From Solenopsis invicta (lineage: Eukaryota; Arthropoda; Insecta; Hymenoptera; Formicidae): DNA of 64,000 nt. A program made the translations under genes and the position numbers. Within the stretch, counting starts at the first letter, position 1; each line of letters begins with the position of its first letter. The notes beneath the pieces are model-generated. The model was not told the DNA's origin. It ran no database searches and saw nothing but the letters and a program-made list of their open reading frames with translations. The DNA lies in NCBI RefSeq assembly GCF_016802725.1, contig NC_052666.1:3189001-3253000 (forward strand). Reading direction: 5' to 3'. Shown here one piece after another: positions 39,264 to 52,495 of this stretch.

Positions 39264-39503
39264 TCCCTGGTGAAAATGTTTCTTAAAATTCGTCATATAA
39301 TTTTTCAGAATTGTCTATACAAATTTTAGAATTTATTAGAATTTCTGTATAATTTTATAACTTTTTAGAAAATTCTCAGATTTATTATAGGAATTAGAAT
39401 ACTTTTCAAAAGTGCTGAAAAAATTTACATCTTTTCTAAAATTCTTTATTGTATACAATATGTATTTAAATTATGAAATATTTTAAAATTTCTAAGATTT
39501 TTT

Positions 39504-39554
<51 letters not shown>

Positions 39555-39660
39555 AAAGAAAATTTATCAATTTGAAGAAATTTAAGCTAACTTTTCAAAA
39601 ATTTTCACAAATTTAAAATATAAAAAGTTCGTAAAAAATATAAAATATAGTAAAAATTCT
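39264..39660. repeat. family F-like AT-rich tract
   Basis: It begins CCCTGGTGAAAATGTTTCTT and continues with diverged TTTAGAATTTAT repeats like those at 20099-20664. Confidence 0.45.
39507..39552. repeat. (CT)23 microsatellite
   Basis: A pure CT run of 46 bases, inside a tract resembling family F. Confidence 0.95.
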
Positions 39661-40229
39661 CATTAAAGGGGAAGTCCTTTAAGTCGTTTAATAAACATAC
39701 AAGTCCAATTTAGAACGAGTGTCTCCAATTATCCCTAACTGTTTTATGAAAACTGGCGAGTCACGAGAGAATGTATGCAATATTTATTACTAATCGCCTT
39801 AGAAGCAAAAAATGATCAAAGAAATAATTTTGATAGAAAAAAGAGAGATAGAATTTGAATTAAAAAATAAAGTTTCCCCAAAATTTTCTTAAGTAAGTAC
39901 CAATAAAATCCCATGGAAATCTATGATTTTTAAACATAACAAACAAAATTAATTCTTGGAAAATTCTAGGTTTTCCCGGTTTTTCCTGATAATAAGCACC
40001 GATTAGTAAACACTGCTATCATATCACAATATAAATAAATTACTTTATTAAGAATTCTTATATATTTAACCGGAAAAAATTAATTAGATTTATCTGCAGG
40101 TAATTTATCAAAGAACCTTGATGCGCCAGTTTTGTAATTAACATTACTGTTTGAATCTATCGGAATTTCATTATGCAATTGGATTTATTTTCCACTGATG
40201 AAATAGAGCAAAACCGAAACTTACTTCTT

Positions 40230-41020
40230 CCCGTATTATCTTAACCTCGCGAGAATGAAAACTGAATATTCTTTTCTCTTGGCACCTGGTGAGAATCAGG
40301 TGGTCGATCTGCGTATATTCGCGTTTACATTTCCCTGCGTGACTTCTATTTTCATTTCTTGTTTATTTTCGATATTGGAAGAGTCTCGCGAACGATAATC
40401 GTCGTCGACATTCCCGTGAGGAAAACGAGCAGAGTTCTGGCTGCTGCCGCCTGACAGTGACTCATGCCTTTTTCAAAACTCGTTTCCCTTATTTAATTAT
40501 GTATTTTGATACGTTGCCGTATCACCTTGGAAATCTATTCTCTCGGAAGGACACAATGTCAATTGATTAGAACGCGCGCGGGACCACGAGTTCATGTTTC
40601 ACGTTTCGTTGCGCCGGACGGGCATTGACATTCTACAATAGCGTAATCAATGTTCGACGTCAGAAATTGCTATCGATTCATCGAAGACGTACAACGCGCG
40701 CATACGCGGACGGCGACAATTCGTCAATCTGCCGATTGTGAGCCGCGCAAATTGACTTTTCTCCGCGCTTCTCTATCTGCCACTCTCGATCTCTTACATA
40801 ACGCTGTTCAGTTGTAGGCCGAGTCGATATCACCCGAGCGAGAGTTATAATTCATTCAGAGCGTCCGAGTTCCATCGAACGAAGAAAGGGAATTTAACTT
40901 GCAGGCAATTTCTGTTTACATGTCTTTCGTGCTAAAGTGCGGGTTTCTATGAGAAAGAAGGCCTGAGATAGAGAACCGAAGCACTTCGCGGAAAATTAAG
41001 CGCAAAGATCATTATTGCTG
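40230..41020. promoter_or_regulatory. GC-richer island, candidate promoter/leader of the glutamate carrier
   Basis: CpG-containing, non-repetitive sequence about 1.4 kb upstream of the carrier start exon stands out from its AT-rich surroundings. It has no good open frame. A promoter role is inferred from composition and position only; strand and start site are not resolved. Confidence 0.35.
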
Positions 41021-41213
41021 TACCAATTTTGTGTAACGTGCGTCGTTTAACATTACTTTCCAGCATTCACTGATTTCACTGTCAATACTGAAGATTTACA
41101 GAATACGTTACTATTATACACACATATTGTCGGCATTGGCACATTGAGAAAAAAAATTGTGACAAAATTTTATTTGACGCAAAACAATTTACTTGGTGGA
41201 TGCTAATAGTTTA

Positions 41214-42146
41214 CGGTAATTGTGCACTATAGGGGACTCAGCTCCAATCATATTGACCTTGACATATGTTATAGAGGCAAAAATACTGAATAACTTTTTC
41301 TTATAAATTAATTGGCGCTCTCTTACAGATTTCGAGGTATACTTAGAGAAAGAAAAAAACAGTTTTTCTTAATTATTTCAGAAAATATTCATTTTACAAA
41401 AAAATGTGTCAAACAAAAAATGAAGCTTGTGATAAGCACTACAAATAAAGTTTTATATATATTTTATCTAACTCCAATACTTTAGGAGTTATAATCAAAA
41501 AACCAATTTAAAAAAACTCTGACAAATTTAAATTTTCACATGTGCAGAGAACGCGTAAGCGGTGGAGGGGCTTCCCCTGCACCCCGCCCCGTATTTTTTC
41601 TAATCTAACCCACCCCGTCTCAATCGGTCCATTAATGACCGGTGAGTGCAGGAGAGGGTGGGCCATAATTTCAAATCTAATATTGCAACGTGCTCAATTG
41701 GATATCCTTATCTAAATTACAATTAAAATAGGATTAGGTTAGGTTAGAAAACGTACGGGGAAAAGGTGCAGGGGAGGGGTGGAGCTCCTTCCCCGCCCAA
41801 GCATCTACATTTCACGCAAAACTACTCAAAGTAAAAAAAAAAATTATTTTAAAACAGTCTTTCTACTATAACAACTACAGTATTGCAGTTAGGTAAAATA
41901 TGTATATAACCTTTTTTATAGAGCTTATCACGAGCTTCATTTTTTGTTTGATACATTCTTTTATAAAATGAATATTTTCTGAAATAATTAAGAAAAACTA
42001 TTTCTCCTTTTTCTAAATATATCTCGAAAACTAGACGAAAGTGCCAATTAATTTATAAGAAAAAGTTGTTTGGTATCTTGCCTCTATAACACATGTCAAG
42101 GTCAACATAATTGGAGTTGGGTCTCCTAAAGTGCACAATTACCTAG
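41214..42146. mobile_element. inverted-repeat element with GC-rich core, about 930 bp
   Basis: The arms are inverted: GGTAATTGTGCACTATAGGG at the left end and TAAAGTGCACAATTACC at the right, with TGACCTTGACATATGTTATAG mirrored at 42087. The core has two G/C-rich blocks (41555-41650 and 41750-41805) that are also partly inverted (GGAGGGGCTTCCCCTGCACC against GGTGCAGGGGAGGGGTGGAG). Confidence 0.75.
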
Positions 42147-44390
42147 TTTATTTACATACAATCAAGTTAAAAAATTTCTTAATTGAAATATTTGCGTAAA
42201 TAAATAAAGAAATGATTCTTAATCAAGCATTTTTTTCCTTTTTGTTCTACAAAATATTTACTGTTAGATTATTTTATTATATACGAGATAATCAGATTTT
42301 TTAATCTCAGAAAACAATTTAATTAAGCTTAACAATATTATTAGTTTATTTGTCAAATTATTATTTAAATGTAAAAAGTGTAAACATATAAAATTATATA
42401 TTTAAAATATTATGTATATTTACTAAAGAGTAATATTTTTAGTAAATACATATATTACCTTAAATATATAATTTATATTTTTAGTTAAACAAAACAAAGA
42501 AATGCATCAAAATTTATGGTTTAAAAGAAATGTATTTTTTTTATTAAAAAAAAATTTTTTTTTCAGTGCAATGAATATCAGAGCCAATTCTTGCATTTGA
42601 GCAAGCGTGGATAAAATACTTTTTATTTTACTTCTGTATACATTGTGTCGTTTTATATAAGAGGAAATTTTCTGTTTTTGTGTGATTTTATCTACTAAGA
42701 TTTAAAATTTTTAATCTCTATATTTTCACAGAATGCTAAAAAGCAAGAGGATATTGGAAGTTATGAAGATTATTATTATTATTATTACTATATTATCTTA
42801 TCTTTTTCTGTAGTAGCTTGTTGCAATATATATAGATAATAGTATCGGAAATTCTTGAGTAATTATCAATTTAATTCATTGGACGATGACTGGGAACATA
42901 TAAAGAGAGTGATAATCGTCACGAAGTAATTTTAAAGATAAAATCGACACACATGCGTCATTAAAACTTAAAAATAAGTTGGGAGGCGTTTATGTGGGGT
43001 AATCTATATTATTAATTATATTATATTATCAATTATATTATATTCTTTTTTACAATAATAAAAATGGCTAATTGTATATAATTGCAATTATATAATTAAT
43101 ATTTATATAATTATGTAATTAAATTAGGTATTACTACAACACTAGGCTAATTCAGATCTTGCAAAAACAAAGAAAATTAACTGTAAAATTAATCATTTTA
43201 ACTTCAGAGTTTATTTTTTGTGTTTTTTTTTTCAATAAGCTCTTCACTTTAACTAATAATGATTGTAATAATTATAATTGAATATTATAATTTAATATAA
43301 TAAATAATATGCATTTACTTACTAAAACTGATATCGCATAAAATGAAAGATTAATCTGCAACAAAGTCGTGTACAAATAACTAATGGTCAGAAATAAATG
43401 TCGCGTCGATAGCATCGTTTAATTAATTTTGAATTGATTTTTACTTCTTATGCTGGAAGTATGAAATATTGTATCGAGTTATATTTGTAAACTAACGAAT
43501 TCGGAGAGAATCAGATTTTCATTGTTAAAACATAGAGTAAGTATATCCTGTTATTTTAATTATTTGTTTTTTTTATAGCTTGTGAAGCAGATAATCTTTA
43601 AAAGGACAGTTTCCAAATGTTTATGAGTAAATCTTTGTGGATTTGGATAGATAAGATTTTTATCATTTTCCACAAAATTTTAAGTAAGATGACAGTTCCA
43701 ATTATGGTTTATTTAAGGTTAATATCATTTTCATTAATTCGTGTAAATTTAACGATCAAATATTTTTAAAATGTCATTAATATCAATATAAACAATAAAA
43801 AAATTTTTAAACATATAAGCATACAATATATTTAATAAACTAATTTGTGAATTTTGAAAAAATATTTAAAAAATGTTTATATACGTCCAAATAATGGGTC
43901 AGCATAATTGAATATACATTATTGTATGTTAATGCACGTTTCTAATAAGTTTTATTGTACTACAAATAAAATTTAATAAAATTCTTATAATAAAAGATCT
44001 ATAATTTTTAACAAAAAATTTATAAAAATAGATTCTATATGCAAACAGGGGAAAAGTTCCTTAAAGGAATAACGACGATTTACCGACCGAATCTTTGCGT
44101 ACGATATGTAATAATAACATTACATATTTCAACAAATATGCATTGTTAACGCATACATATAAGTGCACAAATCTTTTTCAGACAAAGTTCTTTCTTATAT
44201 TAAAACTTCTCATTTCTAAAGGTATAGTATTGTTCTTTTATGTAACTTTGATAAAAAGCATGTTTATTTTAAAAGTACAAAGTCTAAAACTTTTATGTGC
44301 AGTAAAAGTTGTGCAGTAAACGCGTTGACTGCAGACGTCGCTAACAAAATCATAACTTTTCCATTTTTTTTTTGTTTCTGTTATTTAAAA
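42147..44390. other. AT-rich intergenic DNA, nothing recognised
   Basis: Only A/T simple repeats and small hairpins (for example around 42420-42465 and 43005-43040) were seen. Confidence 0.6.
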
Positions 44391-44439
44391 TAGGACACCC
44401 TATATATAGTGAATGTGCATGTTGTGTAATGTAATGTAT

Positions 44440-44960
44440 TACGAAAAGGCCTGTTTTTCTGTGCTCGGAAAGAGTAAAATAGATATCGTTTCTTTTAAAA
44501 TTTGAAGAGACTTGAGATATTTTTCTAAAGACTTACTCATAAATTCATATTTTTTATAAATTTTATAATCTTTTAAAAATTTTTCAGATTTTTTTGTGTG
44601 AATTTTACTTTTCAAAAATGATGAATCTTTTTTACTAAAAAATTACAGTCCTTAGTAAAGAAAATTTTCACAATACTTTATAATGTTCTTAAGAATTTTT
44701 TAAATTATAAATTTATTAAGATTTTTAAAAAAATATCTTAAATTCCTGTAAATTTTATAAGTTTTCTTTTGAAATTATGGAATACTAAAAGAACTTTTTT
44801 TAATATTTTTAAAAAGGGAAATTTGTATAAAAATCTGAAAAATTTTCTAAAAAATTATAAAATTACATAAAAATTAAAAATTTTTTATAACTTTTATACT
44901 CTATGAAATTTTATTATAAGGAATATTTTCACCAAGGTTTTGTAAAGAAGGATGTTACGG
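44440..44960. repeat. family F-like element between imperfect direct repeats
   Basis: An AT-rich tract ends with AAGGAATATTTTCACCAAGG (44917-44936), the inverted family F end. It is flanked by similar sequences TTACGAAAAGGCCTG and TTACGGAAAGGCTTG (44439 and 44954). Confidence 0.45.
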
Positions 44961-45167
44961 AAAGGCTTGTCTTTACTGAAGTCGGATAAAATAAAATGTT
45001 TTTTTAAAATAAGCAATTCGATGCGGTGGTTAAAATTACGTCATCTGACGGAAATACATAAAAATTGAGTTTAAATGGAGGAAACGCATAGCGTCGTAGT
45101 TATTCGTGAGACGAGTTACTACTATGATACATGTATTTTAATGTACACAGTGTGATACTTATATTTT

Positions 45168-45362
45168 GATATTAAAAGTATAGATATCTTATAAAAATGC
45201 TAAATTTAATAGTGAAAATATCAGATGTAACAGAAAGTTTTCGTGCGCCTGCGGCGGTCTACTGGGTGGGAGAATCCATCTCGAACACGTTCGTGCACGA
45301 TTGTTGCGTGATATTTTCGCTAATAAATATAGCATTTTTATAAGATGTTCTATATCTTTAAT
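45168..45362. mobile_element. palindrome with GC-rich loop
   Basis: The arms carry AGATATCTTATAAAAATGCT and AGCATTTTTATAAGATGTTC. The loop (45240-45295) is GC-rich and not repeated elsewhere in the window. Confidence 0.65.
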
Positions 45363-47500
45363 GTTAAAACGTGATGCATCACACTATGAATCATCAAATA
45401 TATATGTATGTATACTGTGACTTATGTCGCGTGCTACCCATTTCTTCGATTTAAACTTAAATTTTGTGTTTTCGTTATGTTACGTAATTTTAACTAGCAC
45501 CATCGGATTGTTTATCTTCAAAACTATAAAAAAATAATATCTATTTTACTTTTTCCGAATATTGAAAAAAATATCTTTTTGTAACTTTTTTAGTCGATAA
45601 AAACTTTAGAATTTTATAGAATTAATATATTTGTCATATGTACATTATTTACTGTTATCTACAATACATAAAATAGATACTCATCAAGATAAAGAAACAG
45701 ATTTAGCTTATATTTATCCAGATTGTTATTATGTATATTACCTTCATCTTTATCTTAGATAAAAGAAGTGTTATTTTTTAAAATTATCTAAGATAATGTG
45801 AATAATAACCAAGAATGAAGTATTGTCCTAACAGTCTCAACTTCTAAGTTATCATTTACCATAACAAGAGAATTTTGTAAAGTGATAGCAACAGGGTTGA
45901 GTTCTGAAATTCACTTCCAATACTGAAAACCTATAATATTAATATATAACATAAACTATAGATTTTTCGTATTGGTAGTGTACATCCGAACGCAGCTCAA
46001 ATTGCACAAGTCATTACTAATGCCAAAATTGCCTCAAAAACTATTTCAAAAAATTTTGTCATTATATAATGTGAATCATATCCTTTTTAATTTTAATTTT
46101 ATTTGCATATTGATTCCAAAAAGGAATATATTTGTCAGATTAAATTAATTGAAAAACCATTGTTTTTAAAGATTTAGGAATAAACGTATAAATATATTGT
46201 TTTTATATCTTAACTTCTTTTGCTCAATAGCAATATTATCTAAAAATTTATTTAAATCAAACTATATATAATTTTATCTCTTACTTACATAATTTAAAAT
46301 TAAATCATCGTTTTAGCTGATACATTTACTTGTAATTTATTTTATTTTTATTTAGTTTTAAATTATCTAAATGCAACGATGAATATATAATAACATTTTT
46401 GACTGCTATGGACCCAACTAAATATGTATTAATGTCGTCAAGCTTTATTTTAGATTTTAATTGAATGGTTCCAGCATATGACATCACTAATCCACTTCAA
46501 ATCTATTGTAAACAAAAATACAATACATTTAAAAAAATTTCAATTTTTATATAATTTTATAACTTTTTAGAACATTTCTCAAATTTTTTAATACAAATGC
46601 CTTGTCAGAAATGGTAAAAAAATTTGTATATATGTAAATTTCTAAAGAAATATTTATATATTCGGAAATACTTGTAATTGAAAAAAAGTAATAAAATCTA
46701 AAGAAGTTCAAGATATGCTTTTAGAAATTTTAAAAAGTTGTAATTTAAAAAATTTTTAGGAACATTATGAAATATACTAAAATTTTTTATTAGAGATTAT
46801 AATTTTCTAATAAAAAACACTCATTATTTTTGAAAAATAAAATTCGCATAAAAATCCGAAAAATTTTCTAAAAATTATACAATTCTGTAGAAATTTTGCA
46901 AAATTACTTATAGGTTCTAAAAGAAATTATTATTTAGAGATCGCAAAGATACTTAACGTTGAAGATTGAGATGTTTTTCAGCAATCGATTTCTCGTCGTC
47001 GAGAATGTTGAATAATTTATTATTGTCATCAAAATAATTCAGTAATTCACAAATAGCACAATAGTCTTTAATTGAATATAGTAATTGAAATGAATAAAAT
47101 CATCTAAATGTCCTGACTTTGTTTTGCTTATCACCCTTCGTTTATACATTCTTCTTGCATGCGAGCAGTTGTAAGGCCTTATAATGATCATTGGATATCT
47201 GTTCAGATAAGTTTAGCATTAAGATATTAATTGTTTAATCGAAATCGTGATTAACGTAATTTACGATTTATTATGTGATTACATATGTTAATGTAAAGAA
47301 TCATTCTTAATAAATATTATTAACATCCTTCTCAGATTAATTTAATGTACTTACTCTTTAAATAAGTTTAATATAAAGAGCATATTCGTGAATTAATAGT
47401 GTAGTTGTTAGAATAAACGAATAAATTATTTATTTTAGCCTTTTAAATCTTTTTAAAATCGCAACAGAGAAAATTAATAATTTCGACTGAAGACAACTAA
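45363..47500. other. AT-rich intergenic DNA
   Basis: A family F-like tract lies at about 46550-46900. No gene was recognised. Confidence 0.55.
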
Positions 47501-48330
47501 AAATCAATGCAATCGACCAGGGCATCGCATGCGCGAAAATCTTACAGGTCTTACAGATAGGTTATGTCGTAAGCCGCGTAAGCGACGATCAGCTGATCGC
47601 GCGTAATCGAAGTTCGTGAAATGGTAAGCGCGTTTTTGGCGAAGGAAAAATCGAACGAAATCCCGCGGAGGATTGAAAATAACATGCACATCTACCGCTA
47701 ATCTATCCGACCGCCAGCGCTGTTGTCAATTCTATTATTATGTTCGGCCTCCGGAGCGCATTCGCAAGTCAAACACTACGCGTTCGATCTTTCCGGAACA
47801 GAAACGCAGTCCCCTCTCCCTTATTCGCGCTGACCCTGATTTTTTCGCTCGAATGACAAAAGATCGATCGAATCCTCCGGTATCGCGGAATCGCGATGGC
47901 GAGTGAAGTCGCGACTGAGTGAAGGGAAAAATGAATCAAATCTAGCTTACTCAGGCGAATCCGATGTTGTACAGTGGTCGTTCCACCAGTCGATGCTCCA
48001 AGACTGACACTGGTGTGCCCGCACCCGGTTACCGACGACGAGCCAAGAGAGAGATGCGAGACCCGGTTAACCGCAGAACACCGGGAGACTCTTTTCATTC
48101 GCGTCGGCGGATCTCGTTTTCGCGAGCAGCATCAGCGACGGCACGTCGATGGCGCTTTTGACAGGTGCTCCAAACATCAAAGCGATCTGTCGCCAAACAT
48201 CTCGCGAAGTACTCACGCTTGGCGCGCACGCGCCGATCTCGCAGGGTCGCATCAGATATGACTCAAAAATCCCTTCGTGCCGGATCTTCAACGTCATCTT
48301 CCCTAGAAAGTTTTTATTACCAACGAAGTA
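47500..48330. promoter_or_regulatory. GC-rich CpG island, possible promoter and leader exon
   Basis: This is the most GC-rich block between the carrier gene and 56 kb, and open frames occur by chance on both strands. On the minus strand a good donor (CCTGA|GTAAGC) after 47951 could end a leader exon of the glutamate carrier, which needs an upstream exon to splice to its acceptor at 38877. No protein family is recognised in any frame. Confidence 0.35.
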
Positions 48331-48639
48331 TCATTGAAGAATTTGAAGATAACAGATGCTGGGCAAATCTTCCCGACTGCTGAATGAGTTTGAGGATAAA
48401 CGCAGAGTATGGACGTTATCAATTGTTGATACATACTATTCGATTGTCGATATTAGTAAAATGAAATAATTATAAAGGAGGCTACATGAAAATTGCCAAA
48501 ATCATTTTCGCGCAAAAACCTAACAAAAAATTAATTTCACAGTTTTTTTTTATATGAAAGAGAAAAATAATATTTATAATGCTGGGAAGTGTGGAGAAAA
48601 TTGCTGATACTAATAAAATGTATAAAATAACACGGTTGG

Positions 48640-48790
48640 GAAGTAACGCGTTACTTGCAACGCCGTTACCATTTTCGTTACTTTTTTACAGTAACGAGCG
48701 TTATTTGTTTATGGCTGTAACAGTAACGGTAACGAATTCAGCCGTTACTTTTGTCGTTACTTTAGTTCCTTATTATCTATTCAATAGATC
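48640..48790. repeat. GTAAC/GTTAC motif cluster
   Basis: About ten copies of GTAAC or its inverse occur in 130 bp (AGTAACGCGTTACTT, GCCGTTACC, CAGTAACGGTAACG and others). Such clusters are seen at the ends of some hAT-type elements, but no transposase is present. Confidence 0.45.
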
Positions 48791-49309
48791 GTACGCTGAT
48801 CGCGCATTAGAGTCTTGATTGGATACAAATATTCCGAATGAATATTTCTATGCAAATCAAATAGCAATAAATTTTCAAAATCATAATAAAGTGCAATAAT
48901 GTACACACAATTGGAAAATGTTGTTAAATATATAGTTACTTATTAAATTAGTTTAAAGTTGATTTTTTGTGTTGATCGATGTTTTATTAATCATCACTCA
49001 TAATCATAATCAATCACAATCACTCAAATGTGATTATAAATCGCAATAGTAATAAAATTTAGTGAAAGAATCATGTTGTTAAGTGTACATGGAATGTTTT
49101 TTTATCACGCAATAAATAGTTTTTTTACTCATTGTTCCATACTAACGACTCCATACGATTTGAATAAAGAAAAACTTCAGTAAATTTTCTTTACTTTTAA
49201 TATGTTATAATTTTTTGAAGAAAATTTAATTAATTGATAATATTTTTTTTACATAAATCGTACGAGATTCTTTTCAAATTTTACTATGTTGTTGATCAAA
49301 AACACCGAA

Positions 49310-50120
49310 TTCCTCCCTTAAGCTGTAAAATGCGTTTTGACACATTTGATATATCTTTTTTGTTGCTTTATTATGTTACACTCACTTTTGAAGAGTAACT
49401 GTAGGTGATCCTTTAATTTTGCTGTTGAACACTCACTTAATCTTTGCTGAAGTCAATATTTGAACTTCGTAAAATAAATTGTAAAACGATCTTTCACGGT
49501 TTGTTTTAAAGGGCGAAACCTTTTGATTATTTAACTTGATTTTTCTCGAAGAATCTTTTACACTAGGAAATAAAGTAAGAAATTCAAGAAAGATTTTTAA
49601 ATATTAAAAATTTTTTTAATTTAAACAAATTTAGGAAGTTGCAAATTTTTTGCCATTTAAATTAACATGAAGTCAAAAATTAAAAAAACTTTTTAAAAAG
49701 ATTTATTAATTAAAAAATAATTCACGATATTTTTGATGTTTTATTGTATTATGAAAAAATTTTTCATTTTGTAAATTTTTGATTTTTAAAAATCTTTCTT
49801 GAATTTCTTCCTTCATTTCTTGTTCTCCTTCAGTGTAAAAGAATCTTTGAGAAAAATCAACTTAAATAATCAAAAGGTTTTGCCCTATAAAATGAAGTCT
49901 AGAAAATTGTTTTACAATTTTTTTTTACGTTGATCAAATACTGATTTCAGGAAAGATTAAGTGAGTGTTCAACAGCAAAATTAAAGGATCACCTACAGTT
50001 ACTTTTCAAATTCAAGTATAACATAATAAATCAACAAAAAAGATAAATCAAATGTTTCGAAACGCATTCTACAGCTTAATGTATCTACATACTTTTAACA
50101 TCGACTTTGAAAACATACTA
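49310..50120. mobile_element. inverted-repeat element, family I, copy 1
   Basis: The arms are inverted: AACTGTAGGTGATCCTTTAA on the left (49398) and the exact reverse on the right (49983-50002), with AGATTAAGTGAGTGTTCAAC mirrored inside. The centre is at about 49690. Confidence 0.75.
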
Positions 50121-50139
50121 ATTTTTTACGGATAAAAAT

Positions 50140-50330
50140 AAAGATGAGGCAAAATTTGTTGCAAATTTTGCGAGTTTATTCGACGTGAACTAAAAACTGC
50201 ACACAGTTTACAGTGTTCGAAAGCGCGAATTTTTACTTTAATTTGCATTTTTGTTGAGCGTTGTATAATTTTTATTTACCGAATTATTTAACATTGAAAA
50301 AAAAAACATTTTTGCTTCAGTGCTGAATAA
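50140..50330. repeat. half of a family I-associated palindrome, cut by family E
   Basis: The sequence (TTTGCGAGTTTATTCGACGT ... AAAGCGCGAATTTTTACTTT ... GCTTCAGTGCTGAATAA) matches one arm of the cores at 53690-54010 and 54010-54390. It stops at 50330, where family E begins. Confidence 0.55.
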
Positions 50331-50700
50331 CTCACAAGGGAACCTTGCGAAGTGTCACACCCCGATTTTAATGAAACTTTACACACATTTAGGTAACATA
50401 ATTAGATGATTTTAGAAGCTATCAATTGCTGCCCAAATTTGCTTTCAAGGGGTGAAATCATCCCTTATGTGTTTAGCCGTTTTTCAGCTTTTTTCGTTAT
50501 ATCTCGGAAACTATTCAAAAAATGTTTCATACAAAAGATTTACAATAAAATTACTTCTATTCATTCACGTTAATAACATTTTTTAAAAATAATTATTTAA
50601 AAAAATGTTTTTTAATAATTATTTAAAAAATTATTTAAAAAAAAATATTATTGACGTAAATAAATAGAGATAATTTTATTATAAAAGTAATAGAGAGAGA
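50331..50700. mobile_element. family E half copy
   Basis: It starts CTCACAAGGGAACCTTGCGA and follows 16262-16620 closely (GTGTCACACCCCGATTTTAA, TAGATGATTTTAGAAGCTAT). The mirrored second half is missing. Confidence 0.7.
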
Positions 50701-51650
50701 TATTTTGACCGCTGCTGTATCAACACAAATTGAACAAGAATGCCTACTACGGTCGTAGCTAGGTCTTCGTGCTTGTATTGTCTATGTGATTTTATATACT
50801 TTCTTCAAGTGAACTGCGCACCAAATTAATTTTCAGTCATAACACAATTTTAAATTGAACAAGATTAAGTAATATCACGTATTATTAAATATTAACCCTT
50901 TTCCTCCCTGAAAAAACTGTAAAGAAATTATTGCGAAAAATACTCTGGCTGAGGTGATAATTTTCTTAGTCTTAAAAGACATACGTATGATATCGGTGTG
51001 TTTTATATAAAATCATGTATGAATCTTAAAAGTTATAGTTATAAAATAGTTTATCTTGCAAGTTGGTGCAAAAATCTGACATGAATCGTACACGACGATT
51101 AATATCGCAAAAAAAAGATCGATCTTGTCTTACAATTAGCCTTGTAAGAAACTCCTAAGAAATAATAATTGTTTAAATTTACATCGCATATTTGAACAAG
51201 GTATCTGCAATCACATCCCAGTAAACGAAATGGAATTATTAGATGAATAAAAACGTGATTAAACATATGAAATCAAAAAGAATTAATTTTTAGCCAAAAT
51301 AAATTCCTTTACGTCCTATTCAATTCCGTGTTTGTTCATTTAATTTCATTTCGTGAGATCAATTTGTAAAATATCGTATCCTTAGAGGTTCTGTTTTACA
51401 AGATTTACAAGAATCGTGTTTGACTTGAAACTGTTCATTTTACAGAATCTTGCATATAAAATGATAAAGACACTTGTATGTCGTGAACAAAATAATTGCA
51501 ATAATTTTTTCCAATAAATTTTAATATTGCCTTGCACTCATCGAGCGCTGAACGTAATTGCTTAGATCCACAGGTGAGAACCAATTATGTTCAATCATTT
51601 GATGAGCAGGTTACATTCAAAAAACCATCGAAAAAAATGTATCGCAACTG
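50701..51650. other. intergenic, nothing recognised
   Basis: No coding signal or clear repeat. Confidence 0.5.
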
Positions 51651-51659
51651 TCCCGGTAC

Positions 51660-51800
51660 ACAGTCCTTGCCGAAAATGTGCGATTAAAACCGATTAAAAC
51701 GGAATCCTTTCTAATCGGTTTAAGTTGTTTTAATCGATTCAATCCACGAGTGGATTAAAAAGTAATCGGTTTTAATTCTATACGAATCGTAATTGATTTT
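51660..51800. repeat. cluster of AATCGGTTTTAAT-type motifs
   Basis: Multiple copies in both orientations (AAAACCGATTAAAACGG, TAATCGGTTTAA, TTTTAATCGATT, AATCGGTTTTAATT) occur in about 140 bp. Confidence 0.5.
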
Positions 51801-51973
51801 AATATCGCTTTTGCGAATTATTTCTAATCCAAAATAATTACATTCTAATCCATACTGTTGTCAATTTAAATAAATTTGAATAATTGAATGGATATATAAT
51901 CCAATGTAATTCGCTTAATTTCAGGTGAAAAACAAAAGTTTCATTTATTTTATAATATTTTATATTATAATCT

Positions 51974-51976
<3 letters not shown>

Positions 51977-52006
<30 letters not shown>
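51977..52006. repeat. (AT)15 microsatellite
   Basis: Pure AT run. Confidence 0.95.
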
Positions 52007-52014
<8 letters not shown>

Positions 52015-52219
52015 TAAATTTAATATACTTTGATGCTATTAAAAATTTCTAAACATTCAAGAAAATTCGAAAGATTTTATTTTTCTAATTTTATAAATTG
52101 TTTAAGTGTAATGCATAATACAAAAATTTTTAAGAATTTTAATTTAGCATTAATTTGCATTAAGACTCCTAAATACTCTCAGCGACCACGTTTAGAAATT
52201 TTGACATTAGTGGCGAAAA

Positions 52220-52495
52220 ATAATACGCTGAGACACTAAGAATTCTTGTGCACTATTTTTAAATGAAAATCTTGATAAAATAATATTGTAAATCATTTTA
52301 ACTAATTTGTAAAATTGCTTAAAAACTATGTTTTTTCTTGACGGTTGTTTATTAACTGTCAAAAAAAGTATAGCTTTCGGACAATTTTACAAATTTATTG
52401 ATTTATAGTGTTGTCATCAAAATATCTCTTTATTTAAAAATGGCACACAAGAATTGTCAGCGTCTAAGCGTGTCACATCGTATTAAAATTTGATT
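52220..52495. mobile_element. inverted-repeat element, about 275 bp
   Basis: The arms are AATACGCTGAGACACTAAGA with AATTCTTGTGCAC, mirrored by GTGTCACATCGTATT and CACAAGAATTGTCAGCGTC. The CAAAAAAAGTATAGC tract is in the loop. Confidence 0.6.

Noticed and set aside
41732..41750. TTAGG-like run resembling the insect telomere repeat
   Set aside because: Only two to three units are present, within an inverted-repeat element; chance is sufficient explanation.
47673..48383. Many overlapping Arg-rich open frames on both strands
   Set aside because: They arise from GC-rich DNA with few stops; none looks like a known protein and they contradict each other.
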